DNA from: Martelella radicis
GTDB taxonomy: Bacteria > Pseudomonadota > Alphaproteobacteria > Rhizobiales > Rhizobiaceae
DNA: 64,000 bases
Reading direction: 5' to 3'
Assembly (NCBI RefSeq): GCF_014196625.1
Contig: NZ_JACIDZ010000014.1
Coordinates: 62,001-126,000, forward strand
Shown piece by piece: positions 44,656-53,789 of the stretch (position 1 is its first letter; each line of letters begins with the position of its first letter). Under the pieces are notes generated by a model. The model was not told the origin of the DNA. It saw only the letters and a program-made list of their open reading frames with translations, and did not search any database. The translations under genes and the position numbers were made by a program.

Positions 44656-45507
44656 ATGTCGAAACGCCCCTTTCTAGGCTGGTTTGCCGCGCCCTCCGTC
44701 CTGATCGCTTTCGCGATCGTGGCATCGTTTCTTGCCATCGTACAATACAGTCTGCGCGCCTATATTCCGGGGTCGCTTGATCCGGGCGGCTTCACACTGG
44801 AAAATTTCACGACCCTTTGGAAAGCCGCATACGGTCAGGCCTTCGTGACAACGGTGATGCTTTGCATCTGGACCGCGATCTTCACGTTGCTTGTCGGCTA
44901 TCCGCTGGCCTATGCCATGGTGCGTGGCCGCTCCGCCGCACTGCGCAGCGCGATCCTCTTGATCTCGCTGACGCCGCTTTTCCTCGGCGAGATCGTGCGG
45001 ACCTATTCCTGGATGATCGTGCTCGGAAACCGCGGCTTTCTGAATGTCGTGCTTATTGAGATGGGGATCATCGACCGTCCGATCCGCTTCATGTTTACCC
45101 AGCTTGGCGTGGTGATCGCGCTTGTCCACTTCACCCTGCCGATCGTAGTGGTGATGCTGGCCGCCGCATTGTCGCATATCGATCGCAATTATGAACGGGC
45201 AGCCTCCTCGCTTGGCGCCGGACGGGTGCGCGTCTTCCTGACAGTGACCCTGCCGCTTTCGATCCCCGGTATCGTCGCGGCGACATCCACCGCCTTTGCC
45301 TGGACGTTTTCGGCTTTCGCGACCCCGCAGATGATTGGCGGCGGCAAGGTCCAGACGATCTCCACGATGGTATATCAGGTCGGTTTTGCTTCCTTCAATT
45401 TCCCGCTCGCTGCCTCGCTTTCGCTGGTCGGGCTGCTGTTCACCATCGCCATCCTTGCCCTGTTCAATACGGGCATGCGCCGGGTCGAGAAGCTGGGAGT
45501 CCACTGA
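44656..45507 (+). CDS. Polyamine-type ABC permease (PotB-like)
   Basis: A 283-residue inner-membrane protein with about six hydrophobic segments and the EAA loop (YERAASSLGAGRVRVFLTVTLPLS) that contacts the ATPase. It is the first permease of the importer. The next permease begins 1 bp after its stop. The start at 44656 precedes the first membrane helix; a shorter in-frame start is not needed. Confidence 0.9.
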   Translation: MSKRPFLGWFAAPSVLIAFAIVASFLAIVQYSLRAYIPGSLDPGGFTLENFTTLWKAAYGQAFVTTVMLCIWTAIFTLLVGYPLAYAMVRGRSAALRSAILLISLTPLFLGEIVRTYSWMIVLGNRGFLNVVLIEMGIIDRPIRFMFTQLGVVIALVHFTLPIVVVMLAAALSHIDRNYERAASSLGAGRVRVFLTVTLPLSIPGIVAATSTAFAWTFSAFATPQMIGGGKVQTISTMVYQVGFASFNFPLAASLSLVGLLFTIAILALFNTGMRRVEKLGVH

Positions 45508-45508
45508 C

Positions 45509-46318
45509 ATGCGCAAATCCGTAATGGATCACGTCCTGGACTGGAGCGGGCGGCTCCTGCTGACGCTGATCCTGCTTTTCGTCATCCTGCCCTTCATCGT
45601 CGTGGCCATCGCCTCGTTCAATGACAGCGCCATTTTGACATTCCCGCCCAAAGCCTGGTCGCTGCACTGGTATGCCAATGCGCTCAGCTATCGCGATTTT
45701 GGCGAGGGCCTTGTGAATTCGCTTAAGATCGCCGGTATCGCCGCGGTCATTGCCCTTATCGCAGGATCTGGTTTTGCCTATGTGATTGACCGTTACGAAT
45801 TCTCGCTGAAGAGTCTCCTCAACGGCGTGCTGATGTCGCCGCTGATCATCCCGAATTTCACCATTGGCCTCGGCTTGCTGGTCCTGTCGGCCGCGGCTTC
45901 CCTGCCGCGCTCGCTCTGGCTGGTGGTGACGGTCCATGTCATCATCGTCATGCCCTTCGTCGTGCGCTCCGTCTATGTATCGCTCCGCAATTTCGAGCGG
46001 CGCTATGAACAGGCCGCCGAAAGCCTTGGCGCGACGCCGCTGCATATCCTCTTGACAGTCACGCTGCCGCTTCTGCTGCCCGGGCTCATTTCGGGCGCGC
46101 TGTTTGCGGCAATCCTGTCGTTCAATGAATTCACCGCCTCGCTTTTCGTGGTCAACCAGACGACCCAGACCCTGCCGGTGGCCATGTACAACTATGTCCG
46201 CGAATATGCTGACCCGACGCTTGCCGCGATCTCCGTCATCTATGTGGCGGTGGTGGCCGTGACGCTTCTTGTCGTGCACAAGATCTTCCGCCTCGAAAAG
46301 GTGCTCAATGTCGAATGA
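45509..46318 (+). CDS. Polyamine-type ABC permease (PotC-like)
   Basis: A 269-residue membrane protein with six hydrophobic segments and the EAA loop YEQAAESLGATPLHILLTVTL. ATG 45509 directly follows the previous stop; the earlier open frame to 45335 reads through the preceding gene in another frame. Its end overlaps the ATPase start (46308) by 11 bp. Confidence 0.9.
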   Translation: MRKSVMDHVLDWSGRLLLTLILLFVILPFIVVAIASFNDSAILTFPPKAWSLHWYANALSYRDFGEGLVNSLKIAGIAAVIALIAGSGFAYVIDRYEFSLKSLLNGVLMSPLIIPNFTIGLGLLVLSAAASLPRSLWLVVTVHVIIVMPFVVRSVYVSLRNFERRYEQAAESLGATPLHILLTVTLPLLLPGLISGALFAAILSFNEFTASLFVVNQTTQTLPVAMYNYVREYADPTLAAISVIYVAVVAVTLLVVHKIFRLEKVLNVE

Positions 46319-47432
46319 TAAAACCCCCGCCGCCATGCTGCAGCAGGGTGATCATCCTGCCGTGCAGATTGACGGTGTATCGAAGTCCTTCTCCGGAACC
46401 ACTGCGCTGGAGCCCGTCTGGCTGAAGATCCGTCGCGGCGAGTTCCTGACCCTGCTCGGCCCGTCGGGCTGCGGAAAGACCACGCTTCTCAACCTGATCG
46501 CCGGTTTCCTCGAATCCGATAATGGCGAGATTTTCATCGATCGGGAACTGGTTACGCAGGTGCCGCCACATCAGCGCGAAATCGGCATCGTGTTCCAGAA
46601 CTACGCGCTTTTCCCGCATATGAGCGTGGCGCAGAATGTCGCTTACGGCTTGCGCACCCGCAGGGTTTCCAAGGCCGAGATAGAGACACGCGTGCGCGAA
46701 GCCCTGGCGCTGGTCAAGCTGGAGGATTTCGCCGATCGCCGCCCGCGCCAGCTTTCCGGCGGCCAGCAGCAGCGCGTGGCCCTTGCCCGTGCGCTGGTGA
46801 TCCGTCCGCGCGTGCTATTGCTCGACGAGCCGTTTTCCGCGCTTGACCGGAACCTGCGCACGGCAATGCAAGTGGAGCTGCGCGAGATCCAGACCCGACT
46901 CGGCCTGACGACGGTGTTCGTCACCCATGATCAGGGCGAGGCGCTCAGCATGTCGGACAGGATCGCGGTGATGTCGCGCGGCCGTATCCGCCAGATCGGC
47001 AGTCCGTCAGCGATTTACGACACGCCGGACAATCACTTCGTTTCCACCTTCGTTGGCGATGCCAACCTGTTCCATGCCACCTTGCGCGAAGCATCGGGCC
47101 AGGAACTCACCCTTGAGGTGGACGACACAACGATGGCACTGACCACCTATCAGGAGAGCCTGCCGGATGCGGGTCCGGTCACGCTCTTCACCCGCCCCGA
47201 ACATTGCAGCCTGACCCCGGCGGGAACCCCCGGCAGTATTCACGCGACCGTGGCGCTCTCCGTCTATCAGGGGAGTTATGCCGAGCTGCATCTCGACTGC
47301 CCGGTCGCGATCGGCGGCCGTGTCATGCTGCGCGTGCCCTCGGCGGAAGCCCTGCCTGCGGGCACTGCCGTCGGGATCACGTTGCCGAGCCGTGGCCCTG
47401 CCATTTTCGCAAATGAGGAAGCTGCAGCATGA
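46308..47432 (+). CDS. Polyamine-type ABC ATPase (PotA-like)
   Basis: A 374-residue ATPase: Walker A GPSGCGKTT (51-59), signature LSGGQQQR, Walker B VLLLDEP, H-loop VTHDQGEA, and a C-terminal TOBE domain (about 290-370). It energises the two permeases encoded just upstream. ATG at 46308 lies inside the end of the previous gene. Its stop overlaps the start of the oxidoreductase (ATGA at 47429). Confidence 0.93.
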   Translation: MSNDKTPAAMLQQGDHPAVQIDGVSKSFSGTTALEPVWLKIRRGEFLTLLGPSGCGKTTLLNLIAGFLESDNGEIFIDRELVTQVPPHQREIGIVFQNYALFPHMSVAQNVAYGLRTRRVSKAEIETRVREALALVKLEDFADRRPRQLSGGQQQRVALARALVIRPRVLLLDEPFSALDRNLRTAMQVELREIQTRLGLTTVFVTHDQGEALSMSDRIAVMSRGRIRQIGSPSAIYDTPDNHFVSTFVGDANLFHATLREASGQELTLEVDDTTMALTTYQESLPDAGPVTLFTRPEHCSLTPAGTPGSIHATVALSVYQGSYAELHLDCPVAIGGRVMLRVPSAEALPAGTAVGITLPSRGPAIFANEEAAA

Positions 47433-48430
47433 ACACCATGATGAAAGCCGTCATTGCCACCGCCACCGGCGGCCCGGATGTTCTGACGCTGGTGGATCGC
47501 CCCGTTCCCGCCCCGGCTGCCGGTGAAGTGCTGATCCGTGTGGGCGCCGCCGGCGTGAACCGCCCCGATGTCATGCAGCGCAGCGGCGCCCTGCCCGCAC
47601 CCGCCGGTGTCTCTGACATTTTCGGGCTGGAAGTCTGCGGCGTGGTCGAGGCACTGGGCGATGGCGTTGATCCCGCCTTGCACGGGACGACCGTCATGGC
47701 GCTCACCAAGGCCGGCGGCTACGCCGAGGCGGTGACGGCCCCCGCCGACCATTGCCTGCCCTTGCCTGAAGGGCTTGATATTGCCGAGGGCGCCGTTCTG
47801 CCCGAAGGGCTGTTCACCATCTGGCATAACCTCTTTGAGCGCGGCGCGCTGAAGCCCGGCGAGCGACTGTTGATCGAGGGCGGCGCAAGCGGCATCGGAA
47901 CGCTGGCACTGCAACTGGCCCAGGCCTGGGGCGCGAGCGTGATCGTCACCGCCGGCGGCCCTGAAAAATGCGCGCGGCTGGAAAAGATGGGCGTTGCCGC
48001 CATCGACTACCGAAGCGCCGATGTGACGGCGGAAGTCCTGCGGTTGACCGATGGCGCCGGCGTCGATGTCGTTCTTGATATTCTCGGCGGCGACGCGATC
48101 AACCGCCACCTTGCCTGCATGGCCTATGGCGGGCGTCATGTGGGCCTTTCCTTCATGTCCGGCATGATGGCCCCGGTCGATCTCGGCCTTTTGATGCGCA
48201 AGGGGCTGTGGCTAACCTCTTCGACCCTGCGTCCGCGCTCCGATGCGGAAAAGGCCGCCATGGCCGAAGGCGTTCGCCGCGATCTTCTACCGCTGATCGG
48301 GCCGGAAAAAGTGCGGCCCGTCCTGTCGCGCCGCTTCCCGCTTTGCGATGTCGCTGAAGCCCATGCCCTGTTGGAGAGCGGCGAGAATTTCGGCAAGATC
48401 GTTCTCGAACTGAACGGAAAGGCCGCGTGA
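47429..48430 (+). CDS. NAD(P)H:quinone oxidoreductase (zinc-free medium-chain dehydrogenase, PIG3 type)
   Basis: A 333-residue MDR-family enzyme: GroES-like domain (1-130, with GVNRPDVMQRSG) then a Rossmann domain with the dinucleotide motif EGGASGIGTLALQLA. The zinc-binding cysteines of alcohol dehydrogenases are absent, which fits NADPH-dependent quinone or enone reductases. It overlaps the preceding ATPase stop and the next GST gene begins at its stop (TGATG), so it is co-translated with the importer. Confidence 0.9.
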   Translation: MNTMMKAVIATATGGPDVLTLVDRPVPAPAAGEVLIRVGAAGVNRPDVMQRSGALPAPAGVSDIFGLEVCGVVEALGDGVDPALHGTTVMALTKAGGYAEAVTAPADHCLPLPEGLDIAEGAVLPEGLFTIWHNLFERGALKPGERLLIEGGASGIGTLALQLAQAWGASVIVTAGGPEKCARLEKMGVAAIDYRSADVTAEVLRLTDGAGVDVVLDILGGDAINRHLACMAYGGRHVGLSFMSGMMAPVDLGLLMRKGLWLTSSTLRPRSDAEKAAMAEGVRRDLLPLIGPEKVRPVLSRRFPLCDVAEAHALLESGENFGKIVLELNGKAA

Positions 48431-49041
48431 TGATCCTTACGCTCTACTGGGGCTCTGCTTCTCCCTTCGTGCGCAAGGTCATGGTCACGGCCCATGAACT
48501 GGACCTTGTCGACAGGATCGAAATCCTCGACAGCGCCGCCCATCCCGTGGAGCGCGATGCGCGCATCCAGGCCTTCAACCCGCTGGCCAAGGTTCCCGCA
48601 GCCCGCACCGCCGATGGCATGGATCTCTATGACAGCCGGGTGATCTGCGAATATCTCGATGAGCTTGCATCGGGCGGGCTGTTTCCCGCTCCCGGTCCTG
48701 CCCGCTGGACGGCCCTGCGCCGCCAGGCGCTTGCCGATGGTCTTCTCGATGCCGCGCTTCTGGTGCGTTACGAACGCCTTGCCCGCCTCGAACCGCAGCG
48801 CTGGCCGCTGTGGATCGACAAGCAGCTCGAGAAAGTATCAGATGCGCTTGATGCGATGGATGCCGATCTGCCCGCTGCAGACTGCCACGACATCGGTGCG
48901 ATCTCGATTGCCTGCGCGCTCGGCTGGCTCAGCTTCCGCTTCCCCGAAATCGACTGGCGAGAGGGCCGCGCGGAACTTGCGCAATGGCATGCCGGTTTTG
49001 AAACCCGTCCGGCCATGCAGGCCACGCGTCCTGCCGCCTGA
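48430..49041 (+). CDS. Glutathione S-transferase-family protein
   Basis: A 203-residue protein with the thioredoxin-like N-terminal domain (TLYWGSASPFVRKVMVTAHEL, then AKVPAAR and DSRVICEYLDEL at the glutathione site) and a helical C-terminal domain. It may detoxify or isomerise an intermediate using glutathione. ATG 48430 overlaps the previous stop by one base; an in-frame GTG at 48427 is also possible. Confidence 0.88.
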   Translation: MILTLYWGSASPFVRKVMVTAHELDLVDRIEILDSAAHPVERDARIQAFNPLAKVPAARTADGMDLYDSRVICEYLDELASGGLFPAPGPARWTALRRQALADGLLDAALLVRYERLARLEPQRWPLWIDKQLEKVSDALDAMDADLPAADCHDIGAISIACALGWLSFRFPEIDWREGRAELAQWHAGFETRPAMQATRPAA

Positions 49042-49067
49042 CATCACCCTCCAGAAAGACCCCGAAC

Positions 49068-49487
49068 ATGGCTCATTACCGTCACCGCCCTTTCAACACC
49101 AAGGAAACCTATCCCGAGCAGAACCTCGACAATGATCTGGCCCAGGCCGTCGTCGTTGCCGAAGGTGGCAAGACGATCTTCCTGCGCGGCCAGTGCCCGC
49201 AGGATCTCGACACCGCCGTCAACATCACCTCCAGCGATCCGGTCGAGCAGACCCACAAGGTGATGAGCAATATCCGCCAGCTCGTCGAGGAATGCGGCGG
49301 CGAAATGGGCCATGTGACCAAGCTGGTCGTCTACCTCACAGATGTGCGCCATCGCGAGGCTGTCTATCGCACCATGGGTGAATATATCCGCGGCGTGCAC
49401 CCCGTCTGCACCGGCCTTGTCGTCGTGGCGCTGGCGCGTCCCGAATGGCTGGTGGAAATCGATGCCACGGCCGTGATCCCGGCGTAA
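49068..49487 (+). CDS. RidA (YjgF/UK114) family protein lacking the catalytic arginine
   Basis: A 139-residue trimer-forming RidA-fold protein (FLRGQCPQDLDT, ECGGEMGHVTKLVVYLTDV, LVEIDATAVI). RidA enzymes hydrolyse enamine or imine products of amino-acid and amine metabolism. The arginine that binds the substrate carboxylate in true RidA aligns with C114 here (HPVCTGLVVV), so it belongs to a divergent Rid subgroup with a different or unknown activity. It lies between a GST gene and a DUF1028 gene, 26 and 50 bp away, on the same strand. Confidence 0.88.
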   Translation: MAHYRHRPFNTKETYPEQNLDNDLAQAVVVAEGGKTIFLRGQCPQDLDTAVNITSSDPVEQTHKVMSNIRQLVEECGGEMGHVTKLVVYLTDVRHREAVYRTMGEYIRGVHPVCTGLVVVALARPEWLVEIDATAVIPA

Positions 49488-49537
49488 GCCGGGCTCAACC
49501 ATCCTCTGAAAGCAAAGCCAGCCTCGCAGGAGACAGC

Positions 49538-50215
49538 ATGACCTTTTCGATTATCGGCCACTGCCCGGAAACCGGCATGTTCGGCATGGCGATCTCTTCC
49601 TCCTCGCCAGCTGTCGCCGCCCGCTGCGCCTTCGCCCGCGCGGGTGTCGGCGTTGTCTCGACGCAGAATGTCACGGACCCCCGGCTCGGACCGCATGCGC
49701 TTGATCTGATGGCGCGCGGAGCAAGCGCTGCCGAGGCAGTTGCGATCCTTGCACGCAGCGGCGGCAAGCCCATGGCATGGCGTCAGGTTCTCGCCCTCGG
49801 CCGCTCCGGCGAAAGCGCGATCCATTCTGGCACCAATGTTCTCGGCATGTGGTCGGAGGCCCAGGGGCGCGACACGGCGGCCGCAGGCAATCTTCTCGCC
49901 GATGCCGGCGTTCCCGAGGTGATGGTGCAGCATTTCCAGTCGAGCACGGGCCATCTCGGTGCCCGTCTTGTCGGCGCGCTGCGTGCCGGGCTTGATGCCG
50001 GCGGCGAGGCCGGTCCTGTCCATTCCGCAGGCCTGCTTGTCGTCGACAAGGAGAGCTGGCCGCTGACCGAACTGCGCATCGACTGGACGGAAGATTGCCC
50101 GATCGCAGCCCTTGAGGCCGCATGGGAGGTCTATGCGCCGCAGATGCAGGACTATGTGACCCGTGCCCTCAACCCCGAGGCCGCGCCCTCATACGGCGTC
50201 CCCGGCGACGAGTGA
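49538..50215 (+). CDS. DUF1028 family protein
   Basis: A 225-residue protein starting MTFSIIGHCPETG, with VAARCAFARAGVGVVSTQN and a DPRLG segment, matching DUF1028. As I recall, the family belongs to the Ntn-hydrolase clan, which would make it an amide or ester hydrolase, but no reaction is established to my knowledge. GCAGGAG precedes the ATG at 49538; the frame is open to 49445. Frequent neighbours of DUF1028 genes are RidA and peptidase genes, as here. Confidence 0.85.
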   Translation: MTFSIIGHCPETGMFGMAISSSSPAVAARCAFARAGVGVVSTQNVTDPRLGPHALDLMARGASAAEAVAILARSGGKPMAWRQVLALGRSGESAIHSGTNVLGMWSEAQGRDTAAAGNLLADAGVPEVMVQHFQSSTGHLGARLVGALRAGLDAGGEAGPVHSAGLLVVDKESWPLTELRIDWTEDCPIAALEAAWEVYAPQMQDYVTRALNPEAAPSYGVPGDE

Positions 50216-50290
50216 CTAGCTTTTGCCAAGGTGAGGGGCTAGCTTTTCCTGTGGTTTTCCTGCAGCGATCATGAAAGGCCAGACAGACTG

Positions 50291-51235
50291 ATGCCCCTTC
50301 GATTCACGCTTCGTCAGCTGGAATATTTCATCGCCGTGGGCGAGGCCGGCAGTATCGCGCTGGCCTCGGAAAAGGTGAATGTGACTGCGCCCTCCATGTC
50401 CTCTGCCATCGCGCAGCTTGAGGCGGGTTTCGGCGTACAGCTTTTCACCCGACGTCATGCTCAGGGCTCGGTGCTGACGCCGACCGGCCAGCGCTTCATC
50501 GAGCAGGCCCGGGCCGTCCTCGCCGAGGCTGAAAAGCTCAATGACATGGCCAACATCTATAACGACAGTGTTCGCGGCTCGTTGAGGGTCGGCTGCATGC
50601 GCACCTTCGTCCAGCTCCTCGTGCCGCAGTTGCGGCGCAGTTTCGAGGACAAGTACAAGACCGTGGATTTCACGCAGGTCGAGCTTGATCAGGCGCAGAT
50701 CTTCGATGCTCTGGGCGCAGCCCGTATCGATCTGGCGCTGACCTATGACCTCTCATTGCCCAGCGATATCGAGTTCCAGCCGCTCGTTGCGCTTCCCCCT
50801 TACGTGATGGTCGACCCGGACCATCCGCTTGCCGGCCGCGACCGGGTCTCTCCTGCCGATCTGGTGGACCACGACATGGTCCTGCTCGATCTGCCGCACA
50901 GTTCGAGCTATTTCCTTTCGCTGTTCAGGGCGCTTGGAAGACGGCCCCATATTGCCGAACGCACCGCTGAAGTGGCGGTGCAGCGCGGTCTCGTCGCCAA
51001 TGGGTTCGGCTTTGCCATTTCCAATATGCGCACTGTGAGCCAGTTCTCGATGGACGGCAAGCCGCTGAAATTCATCCCGCTTGAAAGCGATGAACCGCCT
51101 CTGCAGCTTGGCATTGCAATGTCGCGTGCCGCTCATGTTTCCCGCACGATCCAGGCCTTCATCGACCACTGCCATGAGATGGTGGACGCCGGTGGCCTGC
51201 CTGGCCTTGTTACCGACCGGAAGCCCCCCGCATGA
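50291..51235 (+). CDS. LysR-family transcriptional regulator
   Basis: A 314-residue LysR protein with the N-terminal HTH (FTLRQLEYFIAVGEAGSIALASEKVNVTAPSMSSAIAQLE) and a C-terminal effector domain (from about residue 90). It probably controls the importer and enzyme genes of this cluster, normally as an activator; the DNA site is not evident. Its stop overlaps the M20 gene start (ATGA at 51232), so regulator and enzyme are co-transcribed, which is unusual because LysR genes are often divergent. Confidence 0.92.
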   Translation: MPLRFTLRQLEYFIAVGEAGSIALASEKVNVTAPSMSSAIAQLEAGFGVQLFTRRHAQGSVLTPTGQRFIEQARAVLAEAEKLNDMANIYNDSVRGSLRVGCMRTFVQLLVPQLRRSFEDKYKTVDFTQVELDQAQIFDALGAARIDLALTYDLSLPSDIEFQPLVALPPYVMVDPDHPLAGRDRVSPADLVDHDMVLLDLPHSSSYFLSLFRALGRRPHIAERTAEVAVQRGLVANGFGFAISNMRTVSQFSMDGKPLKFIPLESDEPPLQLGIAMSRAAHVSRTIQAFIDHCHEMVDAGGLPGLVTDRKPPA

Positions 51236-52419
51236 CGTCTGATCTTCCGTCCGTCCCTGAAATCCTTGCCAGACTCGTCGCCTTTCCGACCGTCTCGCGC
51301 CAGTCAAACCTGGCACTGCTCGATTATGTCGAAGGACTTCTGGCGCCGGCAGGCGTGCGTCTGGAACGTTTTGAAAGCGAGGATGGTACCCGCGCCAACC
51401 TTCTCGCCCAGCTCGGGCCGGATGGCCCCGGCGGCATCATGCTTTCGGGGCATTGCGATGTGGTTCCGACCGAAGGCCAGACCTGGCAGAGCGATCCCTT
51501 CATTCTGCGCCATGAAGACCGGCGCTATTACGGGCGTGGAACGGCCGACATGAAGGGGTTTCTGGCTGTCGCGATCCGGGCGATGTTGAAAGCTGCCAGC
51601 GCGCCGCTTTCCCTGCCGCTGCAGCTCGCGATCTCCTATGACGAGGAAATCGGCTGCATGGGCGTGCGCGGCATGCTCGATGCGCTCGGAACGCGCGAGG
51701 ACCGGCCGGCGCTGTGCCTGATCGGCGAACCGACGGGCATGCGCATTGCCACAGGCCACAAGGGCAAGCGCGCGCTCAGGGCCTGCTGCCACGGTCAGGA
51801 AGGCCATTCGGCGCTCGCACCGGACGCGCTGAACGCGCTCCATCTCGGCGCTGATTTCCTGATCCGGCTGCAGGCGCGTCAGGAAGAGCTGCGCCTGCGA
51901 GGCGCTCAGGACCCGGATTACGACATCCCCTATTCCACCATCCATGTCGGCGTCATGCAGGGCGGCACCGCGCTCAACATCGTGCCGAACCATTGCGAAC
52001 TCGATTTCGAGATCCGCAATGTCGCCGGCGATGATCCGGATGAAATCCTTGCCGGCATCCGCGCCGATGCCGAGGCCACAGCGGCCCCGCATCGCAACCG
52101 CTTTCCCCATGCCCGCGTCGAGGTGGAGGAAATCTCCGGCTATCCGGGGCTTGATACATCGGCAGGCGCGGTCGTGGCGCTTCTCAAGGAGACCCTCGGG
52201 CGGGATGACCCCACGATCAAGGTCGCCTTCGGTACCGAGGCCGGGCTGTTCTCCGACACGCTGGGCGTCACCAGCCTCGTCTGCGGCCCCGGCCACATGG
52301 CCCAGGGCCACAAGCCGGATGAATATGTCAGCGGAGAACAACTTTCGGAGTGCGCCGCCTTTCTTGATGCCCTGACAGCGCTTCTTGTGAAGGGCGAGGC
52401 CTCGGCACTTTGCGCTTGA
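51232..52419 (+). CDS. M20-family deacylase (acetylornithine deacetylase/ArgE-like)
   Basis: A 395-residue zinc hydrolase: metal-binding H74 and D76 (GHCDVVPTEGQTW), D106 (RGTADMKGF), catalytic glutamates at 138-139 (SYDEEIGCMG) and a dimerisation domain in the middle (about 180-290). ArgE-type enzymes remove N-acyl groups from amino acids. Start overlaps the LysR stop. In this cluster it may free an amine or amino acid from an N-acyl or peptide form; ordinary arginine synthesis is less likely since no arg genes are nearby. Confidence 0.9.
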   Translation: MTSDLPSVPEILARLVAFPTVSRQSNLALLDYVEGLLAPAGVRLERFESEDGTRANLLAQLGPDGPGGIMLSGHCDVVPTEGQTWQSDPFILRHEDRRYYGRGTADMKGFLAVAIRAMLKAASAPLSLPLQLAISYDEEIGCMGVRGMLDALGTREDRPALCLIGEPTGMRIATGHKGKRALRACCHGQEGHSALAPDALNALHLGADFLIRLQARQEELRLRGAQDPDYDIPYSTIHVGVMQGGTALNIVPNHCELDFEIRNVAGDDPDEILAGIRADAEATAAPHRNRFPHARVEVEEISGYPGLDTSAGAVVALLKETLGRDDPTIKVAFGTEAGLFSDTLGVTSLVCGPGHMAQGHKPDEYVSGEQLSECAAFLDALTALLVKGEASALCA

Positions 52420-52498
52420 AAACGCCTTCGGCCGTCGCCCTCCTTACCGTTAGTCACCCGAAAGTCATCGCGCCGAAACGCTGAAAGGATCCCCTCTG

Positions 52499-53644
52499 AT
52501 GTCCCGTTCCCTGATTTCGGTTGAGGACCTGCGTCGCCGCGCCAAAGCCCGCATGCCGCGCTTTGCCTTCGACTACATCGATGGCGGCGCAGGCCGGGAA
52601 ATGGCCTTGCAGCGCAGTGAGGCGGCTTTCCGGGAGACCTGCCTGACCCCGCATGTGCTGGTCAATTCCGCCACGCCCGCCGATCTCGGCACCCGGTTTC
52701 TCGGACGCGACTGGACGCTGCCGTTCGGGATTGCGCCGATGGGGTTGCCGGGGCTCGCCTGGCCCGGCGCCGACCTGATGATGGCCCGTGCGGCCGAAGC
52801 AGCGGGTGCGCCGATGGTGGCGGCAACGCCGGGCACCGCCCGGCTGGAAGCGGTGCGCCACGCCGCGCCGACCGCCTCGATGTTTCAGCTCTATGTCGGG
52901 GCTTCGGCGGAAATCACCGAGGACCTGATCGCCCGTGCCGAGCGCGCGGGCTATGACACGTTGATCGTCACTGCCGATGTTCCACGCCCCGGCAAGCGCC
53001 TCAGGGATCTCCGCAACGGCTTTTCGCTGCCGCTCAGGCCCGGCCCGCGCATGCTCGCAGACCTCCTGCGCTGCCCGGCCTGGAGCCTCGCCACCGCGCG
53101 GCATGGATCGCCCTCGCTGGTCAATCTTGCCGATTATGCTGCCCCCGGCGCGAGTGCCAGCGGTCTTGCGGCGCTGATGGCGCGCCAGAGTTCCGGGCGG
53201 CTGGACTGGCAGGTCTTTGCTGAAATCCGCAAGCGCTGGTCCGGCAAACTGGTGCTGAAGGGCGTGATGACGGCCGACGATGCGCTGAAGGCGCATGAGG
53301 CAGGTGCCGACGCCGTCTGGATTTCCAGCCATGGCGGGCGCCAGCTCGATTCCGCTCCAGCGACGTTGACTGCATTGCGCCAGATCCGTTCGGCTCTTCC
53401 ACCCGATGTGCCGCTCGCGGTGGATGGCGGCGTTCGAAGCGGCGAGGACATTCTGAAGGCGCTCGAGGCCGGCGCCGACTTTGTCTTCATCGGCCGGCCT
53501 TTCCTTTACGCTATCGGCGCACTGCGCGCGGCCGGCCCATCCGCACTTTTGGAGATGTTTGCCGCAGAGCTGGAAGCCGCAATGGCCCTGACGGGTCGCC
53601 GCTCATGCACCCGAGATGGCGGTGAACGCCAGAAAGCCTGCTAG
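52499..53644 (+). CDS. FMN-dependent alpha-hydroxy-acid oxidase/dehydrogenase (LldD-like)
   Basis: A 381-residue (beta/alpha)8-barrel of the L-lactate dehydrogenase/glycolate oxidase family. It shows DYIDGGAGREMAL (FMN-binding Y26), a TADVPRPGKRLRD segment and the catalytic ISSHGGRQLDSAP with H and R, where most relatives have SNHGGRQ. FMN-linked oxidation of an L-2-hydroxy acid is expected. AAAGGAT precedes the ATG. It is probably the last gene of the cluster; the D-2-hydroxyacid dehydrogenase gene is at the other end. Confidence 0.88.
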   Translation: MSRSLISVEDLRRRAKARMPRFAFDYIDGGAGREMALQRSEAAFRETCLTPHVLVNSATPADLGTRFLGRDWTLPFGIAPMGLPGLAWPGADLMMARAAEAAGAPMVAATPGTARLEAVRHAAPTASMFQLYVGASAEITEDLIARAERAGYDTLIVTADVPRPGKRLRDLRNGFSLPLRPGPRMLADLLRCPAWSLATARHGSPSLVNLADYAAPGASASGLAALMARQSSGRLDWQVFAEIRKRWSGKLVLKGVMTADDALKAHEAGADAVWISSHGGRQLDSAPATLTALRQIRSALPPDVPLAVDGGVRSGEDILKALEAGADFVFIGRPFLYAIGALRAAGPSALLEMFAAELEAAMALTGRRSCTRDGGERQKAC

Positions 53645-53789
53645 GCAGCTTGTCGATACTTCGGAGAAACGATCTTGTTGCAGGGCCGGCCATGCCCAAA
53701 ACGCCGCAAGTCATGAACAGAAAGAGAAGACAATCAGCCCTCTTGGAAAATTCCCATCAGGGCGGATTTGTTTTTCCTTCGTCCCGCAT

